Shown here: positions 8,471 to 18,384 of the stretch, piece by piece
How positions within the stretch are numbered: the stretch's first letter is position 1
Layout: every line of letters begins with the position of its first letter
NCBI GenBank assembly: GCA_018433765.1
Contig: JAHDQO010000004.1
Location: forward strand, 124,001-188,000
Reading direction: 5' to 3'
Source of the DNA: Tissierellales bacterium
GTDB taxonomy: Bacteria > Bacillota > Clostridia > Tissierellales > Sedimentibacteraceae
DNA: 64,000 nucleotides
The notes under the pieces: generated by a model
Databases searched by the model: none
Told to the model about the DNA's origin: nothing
What the model saw: only the letters and a program-made list of their open reading frames with translations
Translations under genes and position numbers: made by a program

Positions 8471-9223
8471 ATGAGTAAAAAGAAATATATAATTCTATTT
8501 ATAATATGTTTATTACTTACTTGTTCATGTAATAAAATAAAAGATATTAATAATAAAAACCTTGAGACAATGGTTGGTGAAGCAGCTGCTTTTATGGCAG
8601 CAGATGTTGACAATGTAAAAATAACAACTTATAGACTTAATATTAGAGCTGGAGCAGGAACTAATCATACTATTGTAGGAATCTTAAATGAGAACGATAT
8701 TGTAGAAGTTGTTGGAAAAATAGGTACATGGTATGTAATACATATGCCAAATGATCTTGTAGGATGTGTATCCTCTAAATATGCAAAACCTATAGTAGTT
8801 GATGATAAACCTGAACAAATAGTTCCTTATGAATTGACAAGTTTAGAACAGCAAATGGTAGATTTAATAAATCAAGAAAGAACTAAAAGAAATCTAAAAC
8901 CTCTTGAAGTAGATTGGGAAGTTGCTAGAGTAGCAAGGATAAAATCTCAAGATATGGTGGATAATAATTATTTCAGCCACAATTCTCCTATTTATGGAAG
9001 TCCATTCAAAATGCTTACAGATTTTGCTATTAAATATACTTATGCAGGTGAAAATATTGCTGCAAACTCATCTGTTGAAAGGGCTCATACTAGTTTAATG
9101 AATTCAGAAGGTCATAGAAACAATATATTGAATTCAAATTTTACACATATAGGAATAGGAATAGTACAAAGTAATAAATATGGTTATATCTTTACACAGC
9201 AATTTATTAGTAAGCCTAGATAA
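8471..9223 (+). CDS. Secreted SH3b–CAP (SCP/PR1-like) domain protein
   Basis: The 250-residue protein begins with a lipoprotein-like signal (hydrophobic core, then LLTCSC). The lipobox is atypical, so lipid anchoring at Cys18 or Cys20 is uncertain. Residues about 50–100 form a bacterial SH3 domain (YRLNIRAGAGTNHTIVGIL), and residues about 125–247 a CAP domain with FSHNSP, AGENIA and EGHRNNILNSNFTHIGIG. SH3b domains usually bind peptidoglycan. CAP domains of this YkwD type are extracellular and of unknown chemistry. An ATGAGGTGAAG ribosome site precedes the ATG, and a terminator follows. It is monocistronic. Confidence 0.88.
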   Translation: MSKKKYIILFIICLLLTCSCNKIKDINNKNLETMVGEAAAFMAADVDNVKITTYRLNIRAGAGTNHTIVGILNENDIVEVVGKIGTWYVIHMPNDLVGCVSSKYAKPIVVDDKPEQIVPYELTSLEQQMVDLINQERTKRNLKPLEVDWEVARVARIKSQDMVDNNYFSHNSPIYGSPFKMLTDFAIKYTYAGENIAANSSVERAHTSLMNSEGHRNNILNSNFTHIGIGIVQSNKYGYIFTQQFISKPR

Positions 9224-9243
9224 AACATAAATTACCCTAATAT

Positions 9244-9280
9244 AATAACACCATATTAAAAATATTATATGGTGTTATTT
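9244..9280 (+). terminator. Hairpin terminator after CAP-domain gene
   Basis: A 13-bp stem (AATAACACCATAT with ATATGGTGTTATT) around a short A/T loop lies 20 bases after the stop. The trailing T run is short. Confidence 0.75.
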
Positions 9281-9387
9281 AATAATTATTAAAAATAAAG
9301 ACTTTACTTATTAATAAAAGTTATCTAGAATAATAAGGAACAAAATAAAATATAAATCTAGTTAATATTTAACTTCATGGAGAGAAT

Positions 9388-10758
9388 ATGATCAATAATC
9401 TATATTCAATAAGTACATTTATAACTTTAGTAATAGTTTCATATTTTGGAGTAAGATCAAGTAAAAATATAAAAAATTCGAGTGATTTTGCTGTAGGAGG
9501 TAGAAATTTTTCTAGTTCACAAGTAGCAGCTAGTATTATTGGAACCTTAGTAGGTGGAGCTTCTACTATTGGTACTGCACAAGCAGCATTTGTTAGTGGA
9601 TTTAATGGTATTTGGTTTACATTAGGTGCAAGCATAGGTTGCTTATTTCTTGGAGCTTTTTTATCAAAGCCACTTAGAAATTCAAATGTAAATACAATAC
9701 CACAATTTATGGTTACTTACTATGGTGAAAAATCTAGAATTATATCTAGTTCTATTTCTTCTATAGCAATTTTTGTTCATATTACAGGTCAAATATTATC
9801 AACTGTAGCTATAATAACATCTCTTTTTTATATCAGTGAAAATGCAGCAGTAATAATTACTATGCTTTTAATAATCTCATATATATTTTTTGGAGGATTT
9901 TTAGGATCTAGTATAGTAGGTTCTTTAAAAACAATATTGCTATACGTAACATTATCCATTAGCATCTTTATAGTATTGAAAGAGTTTAATGGAGTAAAAG
10001 GAATTGTTAATACATTTCCTAAAGACCCATGGTTTAATATATTTAGTGAAGGTATTCTAACGGGTTTAGCAAGTGGATTTTCTCTTGTAGTTGGAGTTTG
10101 TTCAACTCAAACTTATCTGCAAGCAATTTTCTCCGGAAAAAATTATAAAGCCTCTAGAAAGGGAGCTTTTATATCTGCTTTATTGATACCTCCAATTGGA
10201 TTAGTTTGCACTCTAATAGGAATGTTTATGAGAGCTAATTATCCAAATATAGTTTCTAAACAAGCATTACCTCTTTTTGTTACTAATCATTTAGACCCTG
10301 TAATAGGGGGAATAATGATAGCTACATTAATAATTTCAGTAGTAGCCACAGGAGCAGGTTTGACTTTAGGAATAAGTACTATGATTAGTAAAGACATTTA
10401 CAAAGGATTTATTAATAAAAATGCTGATGATAAGAAACAACTTTTTGTACTAAGAACATCAATACTTATAATTTCACTATTTGCTACAATTATTGTATTT
10501 TTAAATATGGATTCACTTATTCTAAAATGGGCATTTCTTTCTATGACACTTAGAGGTACTGTTATATTTATGCCATTAATATTTGCACTTTTATTAAAGA
10601 ATAAAACTCCTAAAAAAGCGGGGTTAATATCTATGATAACTGCACCCATATTAACTGTTTTCTTGAGTATAATTGATGTAATAAATATTGATCCATTATA
10701 TATAGGAATTAGTATAAGTTTAATAATATTTTTAATAGGATATAATATAAAAAAATAA
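9388..10758 (+). CDS. Sodium:solute symporter family transporter
   Basis: A 456-residue integral membrane protein of the SSS family (PanF/PutP type), with about 12–13 hydrophobic segments. Family signatures include the early YFGVRSSKNIKNSSDFAVGG segment and the glycine-rich GTLVGGASTIGTAQAAF region of the sodium and substrate site. It probably imports an organic solute with sodium. The substrate cannot be told from sequence. The ATG follows TGGAGAGAAT. A long intergenic region lies downstream, and no metabolic gene is linked to suggest a substrate. Confidence 0.83.
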   Translation: MINNLYSISTFITLVIVSYFGVRSSKNIKNSSDFAVGGRNFSSSQVAASIIGTLVGGASTIGTAQAAFVSGFNGIWFTLGASIGCLFLGAFLSKPLRNSNVNTIPQFMVTYYGEKSRIISSSISSIAIFVHITGQILSTVAIITSLFYISENAAVIITMLLIISYIFFGGFLGSSIVGSLKTILLYVTLSISIFIVLKEFNGVKGIVNTFPKDPWFNIFSEGILTGLASGFSLVVGVCSTQTYLQAIFSGKNYKASRKGAFISALLIPPIGLVCTLIGMFMRANYPNIVSKQALPLFVTNHLDPVIGGIMIATLIISVVATGAGLTLGISTMISKDIYKGFINKNADDKKQLFVLRTSILIISLFATIIVFLNMDSLILKWAFLSMTLRGTVIFMPLIFALLLKNKTPKKAGLISMITAPILTVFLSIIDVINIDPLYIGISISLIIFLIGYNIKK

Positions 10759-10940
10759 AACTTTGTGTATGTTTTGATAGGTGATATTAATTGTAATAAC
10801 TGATAGATACGAGTATAAATTTTAATTAGTTCATTATATCTATAACTATAAGTAATCAATAATATAGTTGACTTTTTAATGTAAATAGTTTAAAATAAAA
10901 TGGATAAATAATGTTTGTGCCTAAAGATAGTAGATAATAG

Positions 10941-10981
10941 AAGGCAAATTTTAACATATAAAGTATGTTAAAGTTTGCCTT
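10941..10981. terminator. 18-bp hairpin, probable terminator
   Basis: AAGGCAAATTTTAACATA pairs with TATGTTAAAGTTTGCCTT (one G·U) around a 5-base loop, followed by TTAATTTATT. It lies 180 bases after the symporter gene, so it may end that transcript or a small unrecognised RNA. Confidence 0.6.
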
Positions 10982-11260
10982 TTAATTTATTAAGAGTCTA
11001 TTTTTAGGTTTAAATCATATAATTAATTTCTATTTAACGAGCAACTTCTGTATTGTATAAGAAACAAATCAACTATTATCACAATGTTAAAGATTAAAAA
11101 TTCAAAATTCAAAATGTAAGTATAAAAAAGATATATGTTAGGTATGGGAAAACCTTTTTGTGTTTAAATATCAAGGGTGAGAATAATACTTATAATTAAT
11201 ATATTCTACAAAAAGATAAGAAGGCGTAAGAGTTTAAAGAATATTATGATTTATATGATA

Positions 11261-11275
11261 AACAAACGTTTGCAT
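11261..11275 (-). promoter_or_regulatory. LacI/CcpA-type operator candidate
   Basis: The perfect 10-bp palindrome CAAACGTTTG sits in ATGCAAACGTTTGTT on the minus strand, which resembles a catabolite-responsive element. It lies about 65 bases before the YuiF-like gene. Confidence 0.4.
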
Positions 11276-11337
11276 CTCGAATTAATGTCTATCTGAATTG
11301 AAAATTAAAAAAAGACTAATAAAAGGGAGATATTTCT

Positions 11338-12648
11338 ATGATTTTAACTAATCCAATAACAATTTCTGTTATACTAATGAGTGTTTTATGTTTATTAAAG
11401 TTAAATGTAATTTTTTCATTGTTAATATCGGCTATAGCGGCAGGTTTACTATCAGGTATGGATTTATCACAAACGATGTCTGTTTTTATAGACGGAATGG
11501 GTGGCAATACAGAAATAGCTTTGAGCTATTTATTGTTAGGAACATTGGCAGCAGCAATAAAGAAAACAGGATTAGCTGATATATTGTCAAGAAAGATAGC
11601 AATAATGATTAAAGGAAAAGGTATTCTTATGTTAATTTTATTAGCATTAATAGCAATTTGTGCGGAAACTATAATACCTGTACATATAGCTTTTATTCCT
11701 ATATTAGTTCCTCCACTTCTTATAATAATGAATAAGTTAAAAATGGATAGAAGGGCAGTAGCATGTGCACTTGCTTTTGGACTAAAAACTCCGTACATAA
11801 CTTTACCTATAGGATATGGACTAATATTTCATAGTATAATAGCAAATTCTATGACAGATAATGGAATGTCTATTACTAGTATGGATGTATGCAAATCAAC
11901 TTGGATATTAGGGATTGGCATGATTGTTGGATCAATAGTAGCTATTCTTATTACATATAGAAAACCTAGAGAATATAAAAATATTAATAATGTTTATAAA
12001 GAAATGGCAGTATCAGAAGACAACTTGAAAATGAATAAAAATCACTACATTGCATTATTAGGTGCTGTTTCAACACTTTTAGTTCAATTGAAGTTTAGTT
12101 CAATGCCTTTAGGTGCATTAGTGGGTGTACTAATAATTGTAATATTTAAAGCAGTTGAGTGGAAGAGTTTAGATGATTTAATATCAGAAGGCATAAAACT
12201 CATGGGCTTTATTGCATTTGTAATGCTTGTAGCTTCAGGTTTTGGAAATGTAATTAGAGAAACAGGAAGTATAAATTCATTAGTTAATGCAGCAATAGGT
12301 ATAGTTGGACAAAGTAAATTATTGGCAGTTTTGGTAATGTTATTATTAGGATTAATTATAACTATGGGTATAGGAACTTCTTTTGGCACAGTACCTATAC
12401 TTGCAGTAATATATGTTCCATTTGCTATGAAAGTAGGATTCAGTATACCAGCAACAGTTGTACTTATAACTACAGCAGCAGCTCTTGGAGACGCTGGTTC
12501 ACCAGCATCGGATACAACACTAGGACCTACAGCAGGATTAAATGCAGATGGGCTGCATGATCATATTTGGGACACATGTGTGCCAACATTTTTACACTAT
12601 AATATACCATTGATTGTATTTGGTATAATAGGAGCAATGGTATTTTAA
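11338..12648 (+). CDS. NhaC-type Na+/H+ antiporter family transporter, YuiF-like
   Basis: A 436-residue membrane protein with about 11–12 hydrophobic helices. Conserved features include the N-terminal half FIDGMGGNTEIALSYLLLG and the C-terminal GDAGSPASDTTLGPTAGLN followed by DHIWDTCVPTFLHYN. Those signatures match the COG2056 (YuiF) branch of the NhaC/ion-transporter superfamily, often annotated as Na+/H+ antiporter or predicted amino-acid transporter. The ribosome site is AAAAGGGAGATATTTCT. It stands alone, with a possible CcpA or LacI operator upstream. Amino-acid exchange is an alternative to cation exchange. Confidence 0.82.
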   Translation: MILTNPITISVILMSVLCLLKLNVIFSLLISAIAAGLLSGMDLSQTMSVFIDGMGGNTEIALSYLLLGTLAAAIKKTGLADILSRKIAIMIKGKGILMLILLALIAICAETIIPVHIAFIPILVPPLLIIMNKLKMDRRAVACALAFGLKTPYITLPIGYGLIFHSIIANSMTDNGMSITSMDVCKSTWILGIGMIVGSIVAILITYRKPREYKNINNVYKEMAVSEDNLKMNKNHYIALLGAVSTLLVQLKFSSMPLGALVGVLIIVIFKAVEWKSLDDLISEGIKLMGFIAFVMLVASGFGNVIRETGSINSLVNAAIGIVGQSKLLAVLVMLLLGLIITMGIGTSFGTVPILAVIYVPFAMKVGFSIPATVVLITTAAALGDAGSPASDTTLGPTAGLNADGLHDHIWDTCVPTFLHYNIPLIVFGIIGAMVF

Positions 12649-12695
12649 GTATTAAATAAAAAATTTAAACTTTTAAACTATTAAAAATAAGTACC

Positions 12696-12724
12696 TTGAC
12701 AAAACATATTTAATATAATATTAT
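12696..12724 (+). promoter_or_regulatory. Promoter of the serS T-box transcript
   Basis: TTGACA at 12696–12701 and TATTAT at 12719–12724 are separated by exactly 17 bases. This places the transcript start just before the T-box leader. Confidence 0.75.
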
Positions 12725-12728
12725 TAAA

Positions 12729-12966
12729 GGAATAAGAAATTGACTTTGATGGAAAGCAGTAAATAGTATTATATTTAAAGAGAATTAGTGGTTGGTGTAA
12801 ACTAATATTATGATCTATTGAATCCGTTCCGGAGTTTTTAGGGTTTTAACCTGAACGTTTAAAACGTTATATTTACCGAGTGATTATACTTGATAGAGTA
12901 TAATAATTAGGGTGGCAACGCGGATATACTTCCGTCCCTTTGTTGAAAGGGATGGGAGTTTTTTTA
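12729..12966 (+). promoter_or_regulatory. Serine T-box riboswitch leader
   Basis: The leader carries the T-box AGGGTGGCAACGCGG (12909–12923). Its TGGC would pair with the acceptor end of an uncharged tRNA whose discriminator base is G, as in tRNA-Ser. A Stem I motif (GGTTGGTGTAAAC, around 12790–12802) precedes a specifier-like GAATCCG in which TCC at 12823–12825 is a Ser codon. A terminator follows (CTTCCGTCCCTTT with AAAGGGATGGGAG, then T7). Uncharged tRNA-Ser should favour the antiterminator and switch on serS. Confidence 0.93.
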
Positions 12967-12982
12967 TTTTAAGGAGGAATGA

Positions 12983-14260
<1,278 letters not shown>

Positions 14261-14281
14261 CTTAAGAAAATTTTAATAATT

Positions 14282-14341
14282 TAGATGGTTGCCATTAATC
14301 TAATAACATACTATAATGTATTTAGATTCGACAACCGTCTA
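14282..14341 (+). terminator. 60-base imperfect hairpin after serS
   Basis: TAGATGGTTG pairs with CAACCGTCTA, and an inner TAATCTAA/TTAGATT helix extends it. The T-rich tail is weak, so termination is only probable. The 12-mer GACAACCGTCTA in its 3' arm recurs at 38854–38865. Confidence 0.5.
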
Positions 14342-14424
14342 TTTAATTTCAATTAAATTTGACACATTAACTAATTAAATTACAGATAAATGAATAGAGG
14401 TAAAGTTTTTGAGTGGAGGACGAA

Positions 14425-15600
14425 ATGAATAAAATTAACAAAATAATTAGTATGATTTTAATAATCATGCTGTTGACAATCAATATGGCTTTTGCAGATA
14501 TTGATGTAAGTAAAGATGTAAAAGGAGCACTGCTAGGAGATTTAGATTCAGGTGAAATATTATATGAATACAATATAAAAGAAAAAGTAGAACTAGCAAG
14601 TGTTACTAAACTTATGACATATTTAGTAATGAGAGAGGCTATAGAAAATGGTGATGTTTCAGTAGATGATAATGTATTTATAAGTAAAAATGCAGCTGAA
14701 ACTGAAGGCAGTAGTTTTGGATTAGTAGAAGGTGAAACTTTTAAACTTTCTGATTTAATAGAACCTCTCTTAGTTGTTTCGGGAAATGATGTTGCGGTAG
14801 CAATTGCTGAACATGTTGGTGGAACAGAAGATAAATTTATTGAAATGATGTATAAAAAGGCAGAAGAGATAGGAATAACTTCAGCAAGATTTATTTGTCC
14901 AAATGGGCTGCCTATAGATGATGAAGAAACTGACCAAAATTATATGTCTACTGAGGACATCTTTAAGTTAGCTAGATATATATTACAAAAATATCCTGAA
15001 ATAACTGAAATAACATCAAAAAAAGAACTAGTCATTCCTGAAAGAAAATATGAAGGAAAAAGTACTAATTATCAGTTACTTACTGAACTGCCAGGAGTAG
15101 ATGGTCTAAAAACAGGATATACTCACAAAGCTAGATGTTGTTTAGTATCTACTATACCAGTAATAAACAAAGAAGATCAAAATAAAAATTACAGATTGAT
15201 TGCGATTGTAATGGGAGCATATACAAATGATGAAAGAACTGAGAAATCAAAGGCACTTCTTGAATATGGAATGAAAGACTACATAAAAGAAAAAATCGTT
15301 GATAAAACAGTTAAAGTTGAAACTATTACTATAGAAAATGCAAAAGACCAACAAGTAGATGTATATCCAGCAGAAGATTATTATAAACTTATTAAAAATG
15401 GAACAAAAGTAAGAACAGAAATAGAATTTGATACTTCAATTAAAGCTCCTTTAGCAAAAGGAGATTCTGTAGGTAAAATTAATTTATATATAGAAGATGA
15501 AAAAATAGATCAAGTAGATATTGTAGTTAATCAAGATGTACAAAAAGCTAATATATTTGTAAGATTTGTAAGATTTATAAAAGGTATTTTTGGATTATAA
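14425..15600 (+). CDS. dacF: D-alanyl-D-alanine carboxypeptidase, DacF/PBP5 type
   Basis: A 391-residue penicillin-binding protein that trims the terminal D-Ala from peptidoglycan stem peptides. It has a cleavable signal (MNKINKIISMILIIMLLTIN, then MAFA). The peptidase S11 core has SxxK at Ser59-Lys62 (ASVTK), an SGN motif (VVSGNDVAV) and KTG (DGLKTGYTHKA). A PBP5 C-terminal beta domain (DVYPAEDYYKLIKNGTKV) and a basic amphipathic tail (RFVRFIKGIFGL), which probably docks on the membrane, follow. The ATG at 14425 is chosen over a GTG at 14413 that lies inside the GTGGAGGA ribosome site. It has a truncated paralogue at 19484. Confidence 0.92.
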   Translation: MNKINKIISMILIIMLLTINMAFADIDVSKDVKGALLGDLDSGEILYEYNIKEKVELASVTKLMTYLVMREAIENGDVSVDDNVFISKNAAETEGSSFGLVEGETFKLSDLIEPLLVVSGNDVAVAIAEHVGGTEDKFIEMMYKKAEEIGITSARFICPNGLPIDDEETDQNYMSTEDIFKLARYILQKYPEITEITSKKELVIPERKYEGKSTNYQLLTELPGVDGLKTGYTHKARCCLVSTIPVINKEDQNKNYRLIAIVMGAYTNDERTEKSKALLEYGMKDYIKEKIVDKTVKVETITIENAKDQQVDVYPAEDYYKLIKNGTKVRTEIEFDTSIKAPLAKGDSVGKINLYIEDEKIDQVDIVVNQDVQKANIFVRFVRFIKGIFGL

Positions 15601-15608
15601 TATAAATA

Positions 15609-15640
15609 AAGGCTGAGTTATTATGATTCAGCCTTAATAT
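15609..15640 (+). terminator. Hairpin terminator after dacF
   Basis: AAGGCTGA pairs with TCAGCCTT across an 11-base loop, followed by AATATTTTAATT. The tRNA-Arg promoter begins immediately after it. Confidence 0.7.
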
Positions 15641-15645
15641 TTTAA

Positions 15646-15674
15646 TTGACAAATATTTAAATATATTATAAAAT
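15646..15674 (+). promoter_or_regulatory. Promoter of tRNA-Arg
   Basis: TTGACA (15646–15651) and TAAAAT (15669–15674) have a 17-base spacer and lie 18 bases before the tRNA. Confidence 0.65.
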
Positions 15675-15691
15675 CTTTATGCTGTCATTGT

Positions 15692-15769
15692 GCACCTGTA
15701 GCTCAGTAGGATAGAGCAGTGCCCTCCTAAGGCATGTTTGCGGGGGTTCGAATCCTCTCAGGTGCACCA
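15692..15769 (+). tRNA. tRNA-Arg (anticodon CCT), CCA encoded
   Basis: A 7-bp acceptor stem (GCACCTG with CAGGTGC), discriminator A and an encoded CCA end are present. The anticodon arm GTGCC-CTCCTAA-GGCAT gives anticodon CCT, reading AGG. The D arm (AGCTCAGTAGGATAGAGCA) and T loop (GGTTCGAATCC) are normal. The 78-base length includes CCA. It is a single gene with its own promoter. Confidence 0.95.
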
Positions 15770-15878
15770 TTTTCAAAACCAAAAAGGGACGGTTCTTTTT
15801 TGCTCGTTTCTATTAAATATGAAAGTCATAAATTTATATTTAAGAAAAATATATTTGGTCTTAAGTTCAAAATTACAA

Positions 15879-16595
15879 TTACTCTGATTGAAGTTTCTTT
15901 AACAAAAAACTACATAGTATAGTTGCTGTTAAGAAGATAACTAGCAAAGGAAGAAAGTTATTAAAATGAAAATTATTATCTATTAACAACTTATATCCCC
16001 AAGTTGCGGGAAATATTTTTCCTGCAAATTCCAAAATTTTAGGAAGTAAATCAATGGAAAACATAATGCCTGACAGCATAATTGATGGTAAAAATACAAG
16101 TTGAGAAATCATGGTGAGTTTTGCTTGGTTTTTTATCAATAGTCCTAAGACACTACCAATGCTTAAAGATACTGCAATAAAGATAACGAGTGAGCCAAAA
16201 TACAATGGAAGATTAGATGGAGGCGTTGCATCAAAAGCTATAGGAGCAATAATGTATATAACAGCACACATAATTAATAGATGGATAAAAGCTGACAAAA
16301 ACATTGAAACTAGACCAAGATACAGCGGTACGCCATTTGATTTATAGACTTTCTTTATATCACTTCCGTATATTTCTACAAGGGAAGGTGGTAAACCTAT
16401 TAGTGCACCCATTGATACACCCATTACAGTCATGGATTGAATGAGCGTATACTTAGATTCTGGCATTATGGATGTGTAAATTCCACCCATAATAATAAAG
16501 AATAAAAGAGGAACTATATAACAAGTAATAAGTAGTGACTTACTTCGTATATCCAATTTCCATTGTAATGCTACTCCATATAAAAATGCATTCAT
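15879..16595 (-). CDS. ABC-2 type exporter permease
   Basis: A 238-residue membrane protein with six hydrophobic segments, the layout of ABC-2 drug and peptide exporter permeases. Examples are the N-terminal LLITCYIVPLLFFIIMGGIY and the later LGLLIKNQAKLTMISQLVFL (residues about 150–170). Its start overlaps the ATPase gene by 4 bases (ATGA-type junction), so the two proteins are co-translated partners. The substrate is unknown. The stop lies about 110 bases beyond the oppositely oriented tRNA-Arg. The G+C and codon choice of this cassette look higher than in its neighbours, a hint of transfer. Confidence 0.85.
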   Translation of the reverse strand: MNAFLYGVALQWKLDIRSKSLLITCYIVPLLFFIIMGGIYTSIMPESKYTLIQSMTVMGVSMGALIGLPPSLVEIYGSDIKKVYKSNGVPLYLGLVSMFLSAFIHLLIMCAVIYIIAPIAFDATPPSNLPLYFGSLVIFIAVSLSIGSVLGLLIKNQAKLTMISQLVFLPSIMLSGIMFSIDLLPKILEFAGKIFPATWGYKLLIDNNFHFNNFLPLLVIFLTATILCSFLLKKLQSE

Positions 16596-17416
16596 TCGTT
16601 ATTCCCCCTTGCTATTTTGATGAAATGCTGTTCAAGTGATCCTCTATCTATTTTTATGTCTAGCACAGTAATGTTTCTTTGCTTAAAATCCTCAAGCAAA
16701 GTCAGCATTGTTTCACCGATATTATGAGATTCAAAATTTTGATTACCTTGACTAGTCTTAATATGAATAGTATAATGTCTACTAATTTTTGCAGTCAATT
16801 CAGCAACAGTATCTAAAAAAACAATCTCTCCATCATTTATGATAGCAATACGATCACACAGACTTTCAACTTCAGCCATATCATGACTGGCTAAGATTAT
16901 TGTCTTTCCTTGTGCTTTCAATTTACGAATTTGGTTATGAAGAGATATTCTGCCTTCAACATCAAGTCCAGCGGTCGGTTCGTCAAGAAAAACAATGTCT
17001 GGATCGCTAATTAAGGCAAGGACTAGATGCAAACGTCGTTTTTGCCCCATAGACATTTCTACATATCTCTTTTTTTCTAATTCTTTAATACCAAGTGCAA
17101 TTAGCATAGATTGATCTATTTTGGCTTTGTTCCATTTTGCAAATAAACGCACAGCTTCCATCGGTTTAATGTGGGCGGGAAGAGAAGATGATTGCAGTTG
17201 AATACCCATTTTTCCATTTACTACGATACTTCCACTATCATACTTTCTTAAATTTTCTATACATTCAAGGGTAGTAGTTTTACCTGCTCCATTTACACCA
17301 AGTAACGCAAAAATTTCACCTTTTATAACATTGAAATTTAACCCTTTTAGCACATCATTATTGCCATAACTTTTCTTTAGATTATTTATTTGTATAGCAT
17401 AGCTCATTTTATTCAC
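16592..17416 (-). CDS. ABC exporter ATP-binding protein
   Basis: A 274-residue ATPase with Walker A GVNGAGKTTT, signature MSMGQKRRLHLVLAL, Walker B DIVFLDEPTAGLD and switch His (LASHDMAEVE). The short Q-loop stretch (MGIQLQSSSLP) is typical of CcmA-type exporters. It pairs with the ABC-2 permease downstream. The ATG overlaps the end of the MerR gene by 4 bases, so merR-ATPase-permease form one coupled operon. Drug or bacteriocin export under MerR control is the likely theme; the substrate is unknown. Confidence 0.92.
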   Translation of the reverse strand: MNKMSYAIQINNLKKSYGNNDVLKGLNFNVIKGEIFALLGVNGAGKTTTLECIENLRKYDSGSIVVNGKMGIQLQSSSLPAHIKPMEAVRLFAKWNKAKIDQSMLIALGIKELEKKRYVEMSMGQKRRLHLVLALISDPDIVFLDEPTAGLDVEGRISLHNQIRKLKAQGKTIILASHDMAEVESLCDRIAIINDGEIVFLDTVAELTAKISRHYTIHIKTSQGNQNFESHNIGETMLTLLEDFKQRNITVLDIKIDRGSLEQHFIKIARGNNE

Positions 17417-18204
17417 TCCTCAAACGGATTATAATTTATTGTTGTGAAATACGCTTCTAAAGCTGGTTCGATAAAAGTATTTGAAATTTCTTGTATATGT
17501 TTCCACTCTTTGCAAGGAATGTTAAAGTTAACAGTCTCCATAAGTTTAGACAACATACTCATATCACCGCCTGTAAACTCCATAACCATATCCCAATATT
17601 CTTTGGCAAAGCTTTGCCCCTTATCACTTTCTGGCGGTACACCTATTTTTTCAAGTTGTATTGCTTTATCGTGCAGACGAGTGATAGTCTCCATCATTAT
17701 TAAGCCACTATTCTTATCAAAATGATTTCGAAAATGATTAAGAGTCTTATCATCAAAATGTTTAATAATCCAGTAGAACTCATTTTTCATCTGCAAATTT
17801 ATGATAATATCGGCATACTTTTTAAAATCTACCGTTTTCATTTGTAACACTTCTTTTCTTAACTTTTCTATTTCTGTTAATGATTTTGATAGGCTTTCTA
17901 TCTTTTTACGAATAGCTGCAGCTTGTTCTGTAAGTACGTTGGCAACATCATCAGGTGTATCTAGAGAAATAAGGTGGTTCTTTATATCGTCCAATGAAAA
18001 ACCTAAAGACTTTAATGATAGAATTTGGTAAAGCTTAATCTTATCTTTGTCAGTATAAAGTCTACGACCACCATCACTTTTTGATGAAGGAGAAAGCAGA
18101 CCTTCTTTGTCATAGTATTGTAAGGTACGGACAGTAGTATCCATCTTTTTAGCAAGTTCTCCCACTGTCATATATCCTTGCGGTATTGCTCTGTTTTTTT
18201 CCAT
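17413..18204 (-). CDS. MerR-family transcriptional regulator
   Basis: The 263-residue regulator has a MerR winged helix at residues about 12–80 (MTVGELAKKMDTTVRTLQYY, then GGRRLYTDKDKIKLYQILSL). A dimerising coiled coil (AAIRKKIESLSKSLTEIEKL) follows, then a roughly 130-residue helical effector domain, larger than metal-sensing MerR proteins and closer to multidrug-sensing ones. It heads the ABC exporter operon and overlaps the ATPase gene by 4 bases. AGGAGGTATTAAT precedes the ATG. Its own promoter has the 19-base spacer that MerR proteins act on, so it probably activates this operon when a ligand binds. Confidence 0.92.
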   Translation of the reverse strand: MEKNRAIPQGYMTVGELAKKMDTTVRTLQYYDKEGLLSPSSKSDGGRRLYTDKDKIKLYQILSLKSLGFSLDDIKNHLISLDTPDDVANVLTEQAAAIRKKIESLSKSLTEIEKLRKEVLQMKTVDFKKYADIIINLQMKNEFYWIIKHFDDKTLNHFRNHFDKNSGLIMMETITRLHDKAIQLEKIGVPPESDKGQSFAKEYWDMVMEFTGGDMSMLSKLMETVNFNIPCKEWKHIQEISNTFIEPALEAYFTTINYNPFEE

Positions 18205-18223
18205 ATTAATACCTCCTAGCTAT

Positions 18224-18254
18224 ATTATAATTCATTACGTTACGTCATAATCAA
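18224..18254 (-). promoter_or_regulatory. MerR-type promoter with 19-bp spacer and palindromic operator
   Basis: On the minus strand the -35 is TTGATT (18254–18249) and the -10 is TATAAT (18229–18224). The 19-base spacer contains the near-perfect dyad ATGACGTAACGTAAT, whose half-sites read ATnACGT. Over-long spacers with a central dyad are the hallmark of MerR-activated promoters. Confidence 0.85.
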
Positions 18255-18384
18255 GTTTTTTTACTCGTTTGTCTCAATAATTATAAGGCATTTTATTTCA
18301 GTATGTAGCATAAAAATATTAATAGATATTGTCTAAAGTTTAGAACTTTGGACAAAATAATAATATATAGGGGGAATTAGTTAA

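Larger units (their letters stand above)
10759..11337. other. 579-base intergenic region with a strong hairpin and a cre-like site
   Basis: No credible coding sequence is seen. It holds the hairpin at 10941–10981, an A/T-rich stretch with short direct repeats (ATTCAAAATTCAAAATG near 11100–11115) and the palindrome CAAACGTTTG at 11263–11272 before the next transporter gene. Confidence 0.6.

Noticed and set aside
9375-9635. Minus-strand frame over the start of the sodium symporter gene
   Set aside because: It is antisense to a well-supported transporter gene and has no start signal or recognisable domain.
15770-15800. Attachment site or terminator right after tRNA-Arg (AAAAAGGGACGGTTC)
   Set aside because: No duplicate of the tRNA 3' end was seen at the far side of the MerR cassette, and the hairpin potential is weak.
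15734-15922. Plus-strand frame beginning inside tRNA-Arg
   Set aside because: It overlaps the tRNA and runs into the 3' end of the minus-strand permease; no ribosome site is present.
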